Below are positions 11,556 through 19,766 of a stretch of 64,000 bases of DNA, piece by piece. The position numbers and the translations under genes are program-made. The notes beneath the pieces are model-generated. The model made no database searches. It saw only the letters and a program-made list of their open reading frames with translations, and was not told where the DNA came from. How positions within the stretch are numbered: the stretch's first letter is position 1; every line of letters begins with the position of its first letter. Source of the stretch: Wenzhouxiangella limi (lineage in GTDB: Bacteria > Pseudomonadota > Gammaproteobacteria > Xanthomonadales > Wenzhouxiangellaceae); NCBI RefSeq assembly GCF_010499265.1, contig NZ_JAAGSC010000044.1, positions 372,521 through 436,520 on the forward strand, read 5' to 3'.

Positions 11556-11828
11556 ATGAATAAATCGGAATTGGTTGACGCGGTCGCTGAGGAAGCGGGA
11601 CTGACCAAGGCGGACGCGCAGCGCGCGCTGGACGCGACCACCACGAGCATTGCCAAGGCGCTCAAGAGCGGGGACACCGTTTCTCTGGTTGGTTTTGGCA
11701 CCTTCTCGGTCAAGGAGCGGGCCGCCCGCAGCGGCCGGAACCCGGCAACGGGCGAGACCATCAAGATCAAGGCGTCGAAATCGCCCTCCTTCAAGGCTGG
11801 TAAAGGTTTCAAAGACGCGATAAAATAG
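11556..11828 (+). CDS. hupB: DNA-binding protein HU-beta
   Basis: Small basic nucleoid protein, 90 residues, dimer that bends [19 protein letters not shown] at the start and [16 protein letters not shown], the DNA-gripping arm with its intercalating Pro, are classical. ATG 11556 has GGAG seven to ten bases upstream. It sits after lon as in most gammaproteobacteria. Two tRNA genes start 15 bases after the stop without an obvious terminator or promoter between, so they are probably released from the hupB transcript. Confidence 0.98.
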   Translation: MNKSELVDAVAEEAGLTKADAQRALDATTTSIAKALKSGDTVSLVGFGTFSVKERAARSGRNPATGETIKIKASKSPSFKAGKGFKDAIK

Positions 11829-11843
11829 CGGGCTTGTTGCCCG

Positions 11844-11919
11844 GGGTGCTTAGCTCAGCTGGGAGAGCATCGCCCTTACAAGGCGAGGGTCGGCGGTTCG
11901 AGCCCGTCAGCACCCACCA
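11844..11919 (+). tRNA. tRNA-Val(TAC)
   Basis: 76 nt. Acceptor GGGTGCT pairs with AGCACCC, anticodon stem CGCC/GGCG, loop CTTACAA, anticodon TAC, encoded ACCA. It begins 15 bases after hupB. Confidence 0.97.
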
Positions 11920-11927
11920 GGTTTTTA

Positions 11928-12004
11928 GGAGTGGTAGTTCAGTTGGTTAGAATACCGGCCTGTCACGCCGGGGGTCGCGGGTTCGAGTCCCGTCCACTCC
12001 GCCA
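11928..12004 (+). tRNA. tRNA-Asp(GTC)
   Basis: 77 nt. Acceptor GGAGTGG pairs with CCACTCC, anticodon stem CCGGC/GCCGG, loop CTGTCAC, anticodon GTC, encoded GCCA. It lies eight bases after tRNA-Val and is followed by a terminator. Confidence 0.97.
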
Positions 12005-12012
12005 CCACGCTG

Positions 12013-12041
12013 CAGGGCGCCTTCGGGGCGCCCTGTTTGTT
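12013..12041 (+). terminator. Rho-independent terminator after tRNA-Asp
   Basis: CAGGGCGCC (12013-12021), TTCG-type loop, GGCGCCCTG (12027-12035), then TTTGTTT. It ends the hupB-tRNA-Val-tRNA-Asp transcript before ppiD. Confidence 0.85.
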
Positions 12042-12067
12042 TTGAGAATAGGGTATTCTAATACGTC

Positions 12068-13972
12068 ATGCTTCAGGCCATTCGCGAACGCGTTACCGGA
12101 ATCGTCGCCATCTTCATCCTGGGTCTGCTGGCCATTCCTTTCCTGTTTTTCGGCATGGAGAGCTACATCAGCGCCGTCCCCCAGGACGCCGTGGCCACCG
12201 TGGCTGATGAAGAGATCACCACCACCGAATTCCAGTCCAGCTTCGCCCGCCATCGCGCCGAGCTGCGCCAGCAGCAGGGCGATGACTACGACGAGATTGC
12301 CACCAACCAGCCCGCCGCCCGTCGCCAGCATCTCGAGCAAATGATCGACGAGCGCCTGCTGCGACACCACGCCGAGTCCATGGGCCTGACCATCAGCGCC
12401 ACCATGCTGCGCGACATCATCGCCCAGATTCCCGCGTTTCAGATCGACGGAAACTTCGACGGTGAGTCCTACCGTCAGGCGCTGCGCGCATCCGGGCGCA
12501 CGCCGCGCGGGTTCGAGCAGGAACTGCGCGAGGATCTGCTCACGCGCATGCTGCCGACCACGCTCTCGTTCTCGACCGTCGTGACCGAAGCAGAAATCGA
12601 CCGCATGCTCAGTCTCGAGAATGAAACCCGCCAGATCAGCCTGGTCGATGTGCCGGTCGCGCCCTACCGCGACCAGGTCGAGGTCACCGAACAGGCCGTG
12701 GCCGAGTATTACGAGGCCAACCAGGATGACTTCCTGACCACCGAGGAAGTCAGCATCCGCTACATCGAGCTCGACGCCCAGGCGCTGACCAGCGACCTGA
12801 CCCTGACCGAGGACGAATTGCGCCAGCGCTACGAGGCTGCCAGCCAGCGCTACCTCACACCCGAGGCGCGCCAGGCGTCGCATATCCTGATCGAAACCGA
12901 CCACGAAGGCAGCGACGAGGAGGCCCGGGCGCTGGCAACCCAGCTCTACGAGCGTGCGCTGGAAGGCGAGGCCTTCGAAGACCTGGCCCGGGAGTTTTCG
13001 GACGATCCCGGCTCGGCCGAGATCGGCGGCGAGCTCGGCTGGATCGAGCCCGGCGACATGGTCGAAGCGTTCGAAGATGCGCTGTTTGACCTGACCTTCA
13101 GCGGAGAAATCGGCGAGCCGGTCCGCAGCCCCTTCGGGTGGCACGTGATTCGCCTGGATGAAATCCGCGAGCCCGAGGGTAAGAGTTTTGAAGAAGCTCG
13201 CGAGGAGATCCTGGCCGAGTACCGCGAGCGCGAGGCCGAGGCGCTGTACATCGAACTGTCCGACCGGCTCGTGGATCTCGTGTTTGCCGACGACAGCAGC
13301 CTGGACCCGCTCGCCGAAGAGCTGGCGCTTGAGATCGAGCGCACCGAGCCTTTTTCGCGCGCCGGAAGCGAAGAAGGAGTGGCCTCGAACCAGAGGGTCG
13401 TTGACGCCGCGTTTTCAGACAGGGTGTTGCTCGATGGCACGGTGTCGGATCCGATCGAGCTGGATCGCAATCAGCTGGTGGTGGTCGAGGTCGAGGAGCA
13501 TTTCCCCGCCGAACCCCAGCCGCTGGAAGCGGTGGCCGACCGGATTCGCGAACGTCTGATCGCCGATGGGGCTCGCGAAATGGCGCGTGAGCGGGCCGAA
13601 TCGCTGAAGGAACAGGCCGCCGGTTCAAGCGACCTGGCCGAGTTGGTCGCCGGCGATGAAAACCTGTCCTTGAACGAATATCCCGCCGTGGGCCGCTACG
13701 ATTTCCAGCACGGTCCGCAGCTGCTCGACGAGCTGTTCCGTCTGCCGGCCCCGGGTGACGAGCCCACCCTGCACGTGCTGCCGCGCGCCCAGGGCTTCGC
13801 GCTGGTGCGGCTGGAAGGCGTGCAGCCGGGCAACCCGGTCGAGGCTGCGCAAGAAGAGCGCGATCTCATGCGCCAGCAGATCCGTTTCCGGCAGTCCAAC
13901 GAAGAGGTGCTGGGGCTGCTCGCCTACCTGCGGGAAAACACCGACATTCAGGTGGTCGAAGACCGGCTTTGA
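12068..13972 (+). CDS. ppiD: PpiD, membrane-anchored periplasmic folding factor
   Basis: 634 residues, usual for PpiD. A single N-terminal membrane helix (GIVAIFILGLLAIPFLFFG, about residues 12-30) anchors it with the bulk in the periplasm. A SurA-like N-terminal chaperone region follows (ITTTEFQSSFARHRAELR). A parvulin domain then starts near residue 278 (ARQASHILIETDH...GELGWIEPGDMV...FGWHVIRLDEI). It assists outer-membrane and secreted proteins emerging from SecYEG. The order lon-hupB-ppiD is conserved. It converges with fabI, leaving only 18 bases between the stops. Confidence 0.94.
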   Translation: MLQAIRERVTGIVAIFILGLLAIPFLFFGMESYISAVPQDAVATVADEEITTTEFQSSFARHRAELRQQQGDDYDEIATNQPAARRQHLEQMIDERLLRHHAESMGLTISATMLRDIIAQIPAFQIDGNFDGESYRQALRASGRTPRGFEQELREDLLTRMLPTTLSFSTVVTEAEIDRMLSLENETRQISLVDVPVAPYRDQVEVTEQAVAEYYEANQDDFLTTEEVSIRYIELDAQALTSDLTLTEDELRQRYEAASQRYLTPEARQASHILIETDHEGSDEEARALATQLYERALEGEAFEDLAREFSDDPGSAEIGGELGWIEPGDMVEAFEDALFDLTFSGEIGEPVRSPFGWHVIRLDEIREPEGKSFEEAREEILAEYREREAEALYIELSDRLVDLVFADDSSLDPLAEELALEIERTEPFSRAGSEEGVASNQRVVDAAFSDRVLLDGTVSDPIELDRNQLVVVEVEEHFPAEPQPLEAVADRIRERLIADGAREMARERAESLKEQAAGSSDLAELVAGDENLSLNEYPAVGRYDFQHGPQLLDELFRLPAPGDEPTLHVLPRAQGFALVRLEGVQPGNPVEAAQEERDLMRQQIRFRQSNEEVLGLLAYLRENTDIQVVEDRL

Positions 13973-13990
13973 GCTTGAACCGGGGGTCGG

Positions 13991-14776
13991 TCAGTCGATC
14001 CCGGCCATGCCGACGATGCTGTAGCCGCCGTCCACGTAGGTGATTTCGCCGGTGATCCCGGCTGCGAGGTCCGAGCACAGGAAGGCGGCGGCGTTGCCGA
14101 CATCCTCGATGCTGACGCTGCGCCGCAGCGGTGCGGTGTGCTCGACGTGGTCCAGCATCGCCCGGAACCTTGGAATGCCGGCTGCGGCCAGGGTCTTGAT
14201 CGGACCGGCCGAAATCCCGTTGACGCGAATGCCTTCCGGCCCCAGCCCGTGGGCCAGGTAGCGCACGGCGGCTTCCAGCGAGGCTTTGGCCAGTCCCATG
14301 ACGTTGTAGCTGGGCATGGCCCGGACCGCGCCCAGGTAGCTCAGCGTCAGCAGGGCGCCGTTGCGTCCTTTCATCAGCGAGCGCCCGGCCCGCGCCAGCG
14401 CGGCGAAGCTGTAGGCCGAGATGTCGTGGGCAATGCGGAACCCCTCGCGATCGACGACGTCGGCAAACTCGCCCTCCAGCTGCTCGCGCGGGGCAAAGCC
14501 CACGGCGTGGACGATGATGTCCAGGCCGTCCCAGTGCTCGGAGATTTCATCGAAAACGGCGGTGATCTGCTCGTCGCTGGTCACGTCCAGCGGCATCACC
14601 AGCTTCGAGCCCGTTTGCTGGGCGATCTTGTCGACCCGGCTTTTGAGCTTTTCATTCTGGTAGGTAAATGCCAGTTCGGCGCCTTCCCGCGCCATGGCTT
14701 CGGCAATGCCCCAGGCGATGGAACGCGGGCTGGCGACGCCGACGATGAGGGCTTTTTTTCCGGTAAGCATTCCCAT
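13991..14776 (-). CDS. fabI: NADH-dependent enoyl-ACP reductase FabI
   Basis: Reduces trans-2-enoyl-ACP in the last step of each fatty-acid elongation round; 261 residues. It is a short-chain dehydrogenase of the FabI type: the cofactor motif [13 protein letters not shown] replaces the classical Gly-rich loop, and Tyr-x6-Lys is seen in [13 protein letters not shown]. The variable strand [14 protein letters not shown] is FabI-like. The target region of triclosan-type inhibitors is intact. tRNA-Arg(CCT) lies 31 bases upstream on the same strand, so the two may share a transcript. MLTGKK two codons in is an alternative start. Confidence 0.96.
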   Translation of the reverse strand: MGMLTGKKALIVGVASPRSIAWGIAEAMAREGAELAFTYQNEKLKSRVDKIAQQTGSKLVMPLDVTSDEQITAVFDEISEHWDGLDIIVHAVGFAPREQLEGEFADVVDREGFRIAHDISAYSFAALARAGRSLMKGRNGALLTLSYLGAVRAMPSYNVMGLAKASLEAAVRYLAHGLGPEGIRVNGISAGPIKTLAAAGIPRFRAMLDHVEHTAPLRRSVSIEDVGNAAAFLCSDLAAGITGEITYVDGGYSIVGMAGID

Positions 14777-14807
14777 TTTGGAAATCCTGATTGAGTGGTT
14801 ATGGTTT

Positions 14808-14883
14808 TGGTGCCCCGGGCAGGATTCGAACCTGCGACCTGCCGCTTAGGAGGCGGCTGCTCTATCCCCTGAGCTACCGAGGC
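14808..14883 (-). tRNA. tRNA-Arg(CCT)
   Basis: Read on the minus strand: acceptor GCCTCGG pairs with CCGGGGC (one G-T), anticodon stem GCCGC/GCGGC, loop CTCCTAA, anticodon CCT, T arm GCAGG/CCTGC, encoded CCA. It is the intact member of a pair; a broken copy lies 270 bases upstream at 15154-15216. Confidence 0.96.
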
Positions 14884-14926
14884 GACTTCAAGCTCAAGAT
14901 GGTAGCAGACGGGGGGCCGGGCAGGA

Positions 14927-15123
14927 TTGCTGCGCAGCCTGCGGCTGCTTGCCCTTCGGGCTGTCGCAAAGAGCGACAGCGAGCTCCGCTCTTCGAGCTC
15001 CGGTTGCTGCGCAGCCTGCGGCTGCTTGCCCTTCGGGCTGTCGCAAAGAGCGACAGCGAGCTCCGCTCTTCGAGCTCCGGTTGCTGCGCAGCCTGCGGCT
15101 GCTTGCCCTTCGGGCTGTCGCTT
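14927..15123. repeat. 77-bp direct repeat, two full units and one partial
   Basis: Units at 14927-15003 and 15004-15080 are essentially identical. A third stops matching near 15122, after CGGGCTGTCGC. Each unit holds two inverted repeats: one around GCGCAGCCTGCG, and one with AAGAGC...GCTCTT arms. The block fills the spacer between the intact and the broken tRNA-Arg genes. The 14884-15232 stretch otherwise holds no gene. Confidence 0.9.
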
Positions 15124-15134
15124 ACGCTCCAGCG

Positions 15135-15156
15135 ATTGTGCGCGGCCGCGCACAAT
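15135..15156. repeat. 22-bp perfect palindrome at the tRNA-copy breakpoint
   Basis: ATTGTGCGCGG followed by its exact reverse complement. Its last three bases (15154-15156) are where homology to tRNA-Arg(CCT) begins, so the palindrome marks the junction at which the 3' part of the second tRNA copy is lost. Confidence 0.85.
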
Positions 15157-15216
15157 TCGAACCTGCGACCTGCCGCTTGAGGTGAGCGGCTGCTCTATCC
15201 CCTGAGCTACCGAGGC
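15154..15216 (-). pseudogene. Truncated second copy of tRNA-Arg(CCT)
   Basis: From the 5' end (15216) to the T loop (TTCGAAT) it matches the intact tRNA-Arg at 14808-14883. The 3' T-stem strand, acceptor strand and CCA are replaced by the palindrome. The anticodon region is also altered: TCACCTCAA lies between the GCCGC/GCGGC stems instead of a 7-base loop. It cannot fold as a normal tRNA. It looks like one side of an old insertion or duplication at tRNA-Arg. Confidence 0.75.
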
Positions 15217-15232
15217 CATAGTCTGGCTTGGG

Positions 15233-16381
15233 TCAGGATTCTAGCAGTTCGGACAGCAGCGGGCCGCGCCAGCCTTGCAGCCAGTCAGGACGCTCACCGC
15301 GGGCAATGCGGGTCAGCTCGCGCTTGCTGGCGATCAGGGCGGGCTCGATGTTGAGCGCTTCGGCGATCCTGCGCACGGCCTGCTGGGCGTTGCCGATCCA
15401 GTCGCGCTGATCGGGGCTCAGCGCCGTCAGCGCGGCCGGGCGGTTGAAATCGCGGCTTCCATCGACGGCCAGCATCTCGACCAGTTGGTCGCGGTAGCGT
15501 CTGCGGACCGGGTCGGGCAGGGCGCGCAGGGCGTCATCCAGGCGCCCCTTGACGGCGCTTTCGGCCAGCCGCAGCAAGTCTTCGTCGCGAATTACGAAGC
15601 TGCGCGGCAGGTCGCGATCGCGGGCCGTCTGCTCGCGCCATTGCGCCAGATCCGCCAGCGCTGCGAGCGCGTCGTCCGAGAGCCGGCCGGCGCCCTTGAC
15701 CCGCAGCAACGCGGGTGCCGCATCGTCGGCGCGCGCGGACTCGACGAGGCGCGCGCAGTCCTCCAGCAGCCACGCCAGCCGGCCCGCCTTGTCCAGGCGT
15801 TCGGCCAGGTGCTGCTGCAGTCGCGGCAGCCAGATCACGTCCTGGGCGGCATAGCTGAGCAGGTCGCGGGTGAGCGGGCGCTTGCACCAGTTCGAGCGGG
15901 CTTTTCCTCCGGCCAGCTCGACGCCCAGCGTATCGGCCACCAGCTGTTCATAGCGAACCTGCAGGGGCTGGCCCAGCATGGCCGCGGCAATCTGGGTGTC
16001 GAACAGCGGATCCGGCACCGTGCCGGTCAGGATGCGGAAGATCTCCATGTCCTCGCCGACGCTGTGCAGGATCTTGATTCGTTCGCGGTCGTCGAGCAGC
16101 CCGGCCAGCGGTGCCATTTGCGGCAGCGCCACGGCATCGAGCAGCCAGACCTGGCGTCCCTCGCTGGCCTGGACCAGGCCGGGACGGGGAAAGAAGGTTC
16201 GTTCGCGCACGAATTCGGTATCCAGGCCGACGGTCGCCGCGTGCTGCCACTGGGCGCTTGCTGATTCCAGTTCGTCTGCGCGCGAGATCAGGGCCGCCTG
16301 CGATACCGCCTGATCGGCGCGTTCGCGCTCGGCCTGGGGCACCGATTGGGCTTTGGTTGAATCAGACGGATCCAAGGTCAA
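15233..16381 (-). CDS. rnd: Ribonuclease D
   Basis: 3'-5' exoribonuclease that trims tRNA precursors; 382 residues. The DEDD exonuclease domain starts near residue 50 with motif I GLDTEFVRERTFFPRPGLVQ; a motif II region (ILHSVGEDMEIF) and a motif III region (LLSYAAQDVIWLPRL) follow. One or two HRDC domains complete the C-terminal half (LAQWREQTARDRDLPRSFVIRDEDLLRLA). The N-terminal 30 residues are Ser/Ala/Gln-rich and not family-like, so a downstream start is possible. The start overlaps the stop of the TPR gene by four bases. Confidence 0.94.
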   Translation of the reverse strand: MTLDPSDSTKAQSVPQAERERADQAVSQAALISRADELESASAQWQHAATVGLDTEFVRERTFFPRPGLVQASEGRQVWLLDAVALPQMAPLAGLLDDRERIKILHSVGEDMEIFRILTGTVPDPLFDTQIAAAMLGQPLQVRYEQLVADTLGVELAGGKARSNWCKRPLTRDLLSYAAQDVIWLPRLQQHLAERLDKAGRLAWLLEDCARLVESARADDAAPALLRVKGAGRLSDDALAALADLAQWREQTARDRDLPRSFVIRDEDLLRLAESAVKGRLDDALRALPDPVRRRYRDQLVEMLAVDGSRDFNRPAALTALSPDQRDWIGNAQQAVRRIAEALNIEPALIASKRELTRIARGERPDWLQGWRGPLLSELLES

Positions 16382-16812
16382 CGCTGGGGCCCGTCCTTAT
16401 CGGGGTCCTGCCCGCTGAGTTCTTCGCGGGGCGTGGGCAGATCCGCGGCGTCCAGCGAGAACTCCGCGACGCTATGGCTGGCCGCCAGCGTGCCCGGATC
16501 TACCGTGAGCAGGCCCAGGCGCCGGCCTTCCTCGAGGACCTTGGCGGCATCATCGGCATAGCCGGCCTGCATCAGGGCCTGGACCAGGTTCTTCCAGATC
16601 GCCGGATCTTCGGGCTGGCGCTGCAGGGCCTGGTGCAGGAGCCGCGCGGCATCCTCGAAGTGGCCGGTGCGATAGGCGATATCGCCGAGACGTCCATGCA
16701 CCTCGGCGTGGTCCGGGTCGTCGGCCAGGATGGCGCGATAGAGCGTTTCTGCCTCGGGCAGGCGGCCGTCCTGGTGCTGTTCGATCGCTTCTTTCAGTCG
16801 CGGGTCGGGCAT
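16378..16812 (-). CDS. Small tetratricopeptide-repeat protein
   Basis: 144 residues with three to four TPR-like helix pairs (EAIEQHQDGRLPEAETLYRA, HGRLGDIAYRTGHFEDAARL, NLVQALMQAGYADDAAKVL), then a Pro/Asp-rich tail without signal peptide or membrane span. It is probably a cytoplasmic protein-interaction module. It lies between the EAL/HDOD gene (8 bases away) and rnd (4-base overlap), so the three are co-transcribed. No specific function can be assigned. Confidence 0.75.
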   Translation of the reverse strand: MPDPRLKEAIEQHQDGRLPEAETLYRAILADDPDHAEVHGRLGDIAYRTGHFEDAARLLHQALQRQPEDPAIWKNLVQALMQAGYADDAAKVLEEGRRLGLLTVDPGTLAASHSVAEFSLDAADLPTPREELSGQDPDKDGPQR

Positions 16813-16820
16813 GGTGTTCC

Positions 16821-18092
16821 TTATTCAGTCAGGGCCAGGTACTGGTCGGTGGCCCAGGCAACGGCCTCCAGGTAACTGCGGCGCAGGTCTTTGACCGCAA
16901 ACAGCCCGTCCTGGATCTGCTCCCATTCGCCGCGTTCGTAGCTGACCACGGTCTGCAGCAGACGTCCGTAGGGGCCTTCGCGCTCGACCAGCGCGCTGAC
17001 CAGGTCGTCCTCAAGGGGAAGCAGGGCGATGACCTCTTTCATGGGTGCGTCCATGAGCGCGTCGAGCAGCGAAAACAGGCCGGCGGTGAACGCCATGTCC
17101 CGGGTTTCCTTGGCCATCTCCCCGGTCATCAGTTCGCACATGCGCGCCCGGATCAGGGCCAGTCGCATGAGTTCGCTGGGACGATCATCCACGCCGGCCA
17201 TGACCTGCAGCCGGGCCCAGCTGCGGATCGTCGGGATCCCCAGGTAGACAATCGCGTGCTGGATTGACTTGATCTTGACCGACAGCCCGTAATAGGCCGA
17301 ATTGACGGTCCGCAGCAGCCGATAGTGCAGGGCGACGTCGTTGCGGATGATCGCTTCGAGTTCTTCGGGCGTCACGTCCGGATCCTGCAGCTGCTTGACC
17401 AGGCGCATGACGTTGATCTTGCTTTCCGGCAGCCGCTTGGCCGTCATGGTGGTGGGACGGCACAGGAAGAACCCCTGGAAATACTTGAAGCCCAGGCGGC
17501 GGCACTGCTCGAACTGGGCCCGGGTTTCCACCGATTTGGCCACCATGATGATGTCGTGGTCCTGAAGCTTCTTGATGATTTCGATCTGGGCCATGACATC
17601 GTGGGCGAGGATGTCGATCTTGACCAGGCGGGCGTGCTCCAGAAAGCGTTCGACGCTGTCCCGCCAGGTGAAATTGTCGAGCGCAATGGTGTAGCCGAGC
17701 ATGTTCAGCTGGGCCACGGCGGCGACGGTCTCGTCGTTGACGGGCACGTCTTCCATGATCTCGATGCCGACGTGTTCGCTGCCGAAGGGCAGGTCGGTGC
17801 CGGCGAGCAGGAACTGGTGGTCGAGATTGAAAAACGCGAGCCGATCACCGACCAGCCGGCCGAGATCGAGTTCCATCATGGTGTTGAGCATGACCTTGGA
17901 GGTCGCGCTGGCGCCGTCGGTGTCGAGATCGGCGCGGTTTTGACGGGAGTCACGAAACAGCAGTTCGTAGCCGTAAATCCCCTGCTCGTCGTCGAAGATG
18001 GGCTGACGAGCCAGATAGATCAGGGCCTCGGGGCCGTTCTCGTGGTCAGCGGGCTCGCCGGGGGGCGTTGCCGCCGGATACTTTGTCATCAT
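16821..18092 (-). CDS. Degenerate EAL plus HDOD domain signalling protein
   Basis: 423 residues. The N-terminal half is an EAL fold (YLARQPIFDDEQGIYGYELLFRDS), but key diesterase residues are changed: the signature reads ELL, the later DDFG motif reads ALDNFTW, and VKIDI keeps only part of the metal site. c-di-GMP hydrolysis is therefore unlikely. The C-terminal half is an HDOD domain (LEAIIRNDVALHYRLLRTVNSAYYG). YuxH/CdgJ-like EAL-HDOD proteins influence motility in related bacteria. The gene follows ycgR by 39 bases, consistent with a link between second-messenger signalling and flagellar output. Confidence 0.88.
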   Translation of the reverse strand: MMTKYPAATPPGEPADHENGPEALIYLARQPIFDDEQGIYGYELLFRDSRQNRADLDTDGASATSKVMLNTMMELDLGRLVGDRLAFFNLDHQFLLAGTDLPFGSEHVGIEIMEDVPVNDETVAAVAQLNMLGYTIALDNFTWRDSVERFLEHARLVKIDILAHDVMAQIEIIKKLQDHDIIMVAKSVETRAQFEQCRRLGFKYFQGFFLCRPTTMTAKRLPESKINVMRLVKQLQDPDVTPEELEAIIRNDVALHYRLLRTVNSAYYGLSVKIKSIQHAIVYLGIPTIRSWARLQVMAGVDDRPSELMRLALIRARMCELMTGEMAKETRDMAFTAGLFSLLDALMDAPMKEVIALLPLEDDLVSALVEREGPYGRLLQTVVSYERGEWEQIQDGLFAVKDLRRSYLEAVAWATDQYLALTE

Positions 18093-18131
18093 TCCTGACC
18101 AGCCTGCCGTAGAAGTCGTTTTACCCTCCGA

Positions 18132-18839
18132 CTAAAGTCCCCGGCTGTGCTGGATCGATTGCCGCTCCAATTCCAGCACGAGTTTGCTCAGTCGGCGTTC
18201 CTGCACGGGCTCCAGCTCGGTGAATCGCGCGCCCAGCCGCCAGAACCTCGTTTCGGGTAGATCGTCGAAACTCTGAACGGCCGCCTTGACGACCAGCTGC
18301 TGACCCTGCAGGTCCAGCAGGCAGTCTAGCACCTCGCCCGGGCTCAGTTGCGCCTCCGGGCCGATGAGCGCCCCGAAGCCGCCGACGGACAGGTCAACGA
18401 GTCGAGCACGATGGCGTTCGCCGGCATCCTCGAGTTCCAGCGTGACGTCGGCCTGTCCGCCGGTCATCCGGACGCGAAAGGCCATGCGCCGCTCGTAGTG
18501 GTGTACTTCGTCGGGCCACTCGCACAGCAGCGCCGGGTAGCTGTCGTAGCGGCTGTGCAACTGCAGGCGGGTACGGAAGCGGACTTCGGTGCCGTCGAGC
18601 TGCGAGCGCACCTGCAGCGCATCGCCCGGTCGATACAGGTCGATCACCGATGCCGGCGGTGCATCGAGATAGATGCCGCTGACCGGTTTGAGCCCGACGA
18701 TGGTCGAGAGATGGCCTTCCTGGCCGTTGGGGTGCCAGAGGTTGATCAGCGATCGGGCCTCGATCAGCCGGCGCAGCAGGGCCTGAACCCGCTTGGGTTC
18801 CCGAATCGGTTCCGGGGTGGAATCTGGTTCGGGCGTCAA
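18132..18839 (-). CDS. ycgR: YcgR-type flagellar brake, PilZ domain
   Basis: 235 residues from a TTG start at 18839 that overlaps the flgN stop as TTGA. The longer open frame would overlap flgN completely and has an Arg-rich shadow N terminus. The YcgR N-terminal domain (LINLWHPNGQEGHLSTIVGLKP) is followed by a PilZ domain. The c-di-GMP signature appears as RRMAFRVRM (RxxxR) and DLSVGGFGAL (the D/NxSxxG motif). The predicted role is slowing the flagellar motor when c-di-GMP is high. It is co-transcribed with flgA-flgM-flgN. Confidence 0.88.
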   Translation of the reverse strand: MTPEPDSTPEPIREPKRVQALLRRLIEARSLINLWHPNGQEGHLSTIVGLKPVSGIYLDAPPASVIDLYRPGDALQVRSQLDGTEVRFRTRLQLHSRYDSYPALLCEWPDEVHHYERRMAFRVRMTGGQADVTLELEDAGERHRARLVDLSVGGFGALIGPEAQLSPGEVLDCLLDLQGQQLVVKAAVQSFDDLPETRFWRLGARFTELEPVQERRLSKLVLELERQSIQHSRGL

Positions 18840-19327
18840 CCCGAGGCCAGCAGGCGTGAGGAAGAGGGATTGCTGGTCCGGCCGTCGGGGCCGTAGACTC
18901 CGCCGGTACCGGCGGGCTGCCCGTTGAGGACATCCAGGGCGCGCCGAACATAGCCCAGTCGATACTGGACGGTCAGACCGTTGCGCTCGTTGAGTTCGCG
19001 GCAGCGCTGGAGGCGCTGGCCGATGCGCTGCTGTTCGCTTTCGAGTTCGGCGCCGGGATCGCACCAGGCCAGGGCCTGCTGCATGCCGCTGTCGTTGACG
19101 TCGAACTGAAGTTCCGACAGCAGGCGGATCTGGTCGCGACCGAGATCGTCGAGCTTGCGCAACAGGTCGGTCTTTTCCCGGGTCAGGAGGTCGAGCCGAT
19201 CGGCATCACCGGATTCCAGCGCCGAGCGCTCGGATTCCAGCGTGCCGAGCAGCTCGCTTGCGCACTCGCCCTGGGTGTGCAGCAAGCGTTTCAGCGCGTC
19301 ACGAAACTGTCCCGGGCCCTGAAGCAT
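18836..19327 (-). CDS. flgN: FlgN-type export chaperone for hook-associated proteins
   Basis: 163 residues, mostly helical (FRDALKRLLHTQGECASELLGTLESERSALESGDADRL, quoted in part). The pattern of Glu/Leu heptads and the QQRIGQRLQRCRELNERNG segment fit FlgN. It escorts FlgK and FlgL to the export gate. It starts five bases after flgM, the usual neighbour. Assignment is by fold pattern and position. Confidence 0.82.
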   Translation of the reverse strand: MLQGPGQFRDALKRLLHTQGECASELLGTLESERSALESGDADRLDLLTREKTDLLRKLDDLGRDQIRLLSELQFDVNDSGMQQALAWCDPGAELESEQQRIGQRLQRCRELNERNGLTVQYRLGYVRRALDVLNGQPAGTGGVYGPDGRTSNPSSSRLLASG

Positions 19328-19332
19328 GCGGT

Positions 19333-19659
19333 CTAGCCTTCTCCGAGGCCGTCATCCAGGGCCAGCAAACGCTCGGCGATCTGGCGCGGATCGATTTCGT
19401 AGACACCCTCTTCGAGCGCCTGGCGCGCGGATTCGACGCGGCCGATGTCGACGGCTTCGCCGGCTGCGGCCTCGCTGGCGAGTTCGCTCAGGCGCCGCGC
19501 CGACTCGGTCAGGCTGACCGAATCCGTCGGCTGCGTGCCCGAAGATCTCGCTTCGGTGTCTGTCGAAGACGCTTGGCCCGGCGACGTTTCCTGCCGACCG
19601 ATGCGCGAATCGGACTGGGTGTTGGGTGGCCTGATCAAGCCGTCAATTCTTTCAGGCAT
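19333..19659 (-). CDS. flgM: Anti-sigma-28 factor FlgM
   Basis: 108 residues from ATG 19659 (MPERIDGLIRP). The disordered Ser/Thr/Gln-rich N-terminal half is followed by the conserved sigma-binding helices (VDIGRVESARQALEEGVYEIDPRQIAERLLAL), ending in LD. FlgM holds FliA until the hook is complete and is then exported. The longer frame to 19740 would cross the predicted promoter, so the short form is preferred. Confidence 0.92.
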   Translation of the reverse strand: MPERIDGLIRPPNTQSDSRIGRQETSPGQASSTDTEARSSGTQPTDSVSLTESARRLSELASEAAAGEAVDIGRVESARQALEEGVYEIDPRQIAERLLALDDGLGEG

Positions 19660-19688
19660 GGTGCCTTCTCCGCTATAAGCGTGTGTCC

Positions 19689-19718
19689 AGTATAAGGGAT
19701 AGCGACCGTCGCGCCCAA
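19689..19718 (-). promoter_or_regulatory. Probable sigma-70 promoter of flgM
   Basis: Minus strand: TTGGGC (19718-19713), 18-base spacer, TATACT (19694-19689), 30 bases before the flgM start. It allows flgM expression apart from flgA. Confidence 0.5.
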
Positions 19719-19766
19719 TTCTTGAGCCCCGGCGGTACAAAAATATGCTTCAGGTCACGTTTCGGC

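Noticed and set aside
14927..15123. CRISPR-like array
   Set aside because: Units are contiguous 77-bp direct repeats without unique spacers and no cas gene is near.
15154..15216. Second functional tRNA-Arg(CCT)
   Set aside because: No 3' acceptor strand, damaged T stem and a wrong-sized anticodon loop.
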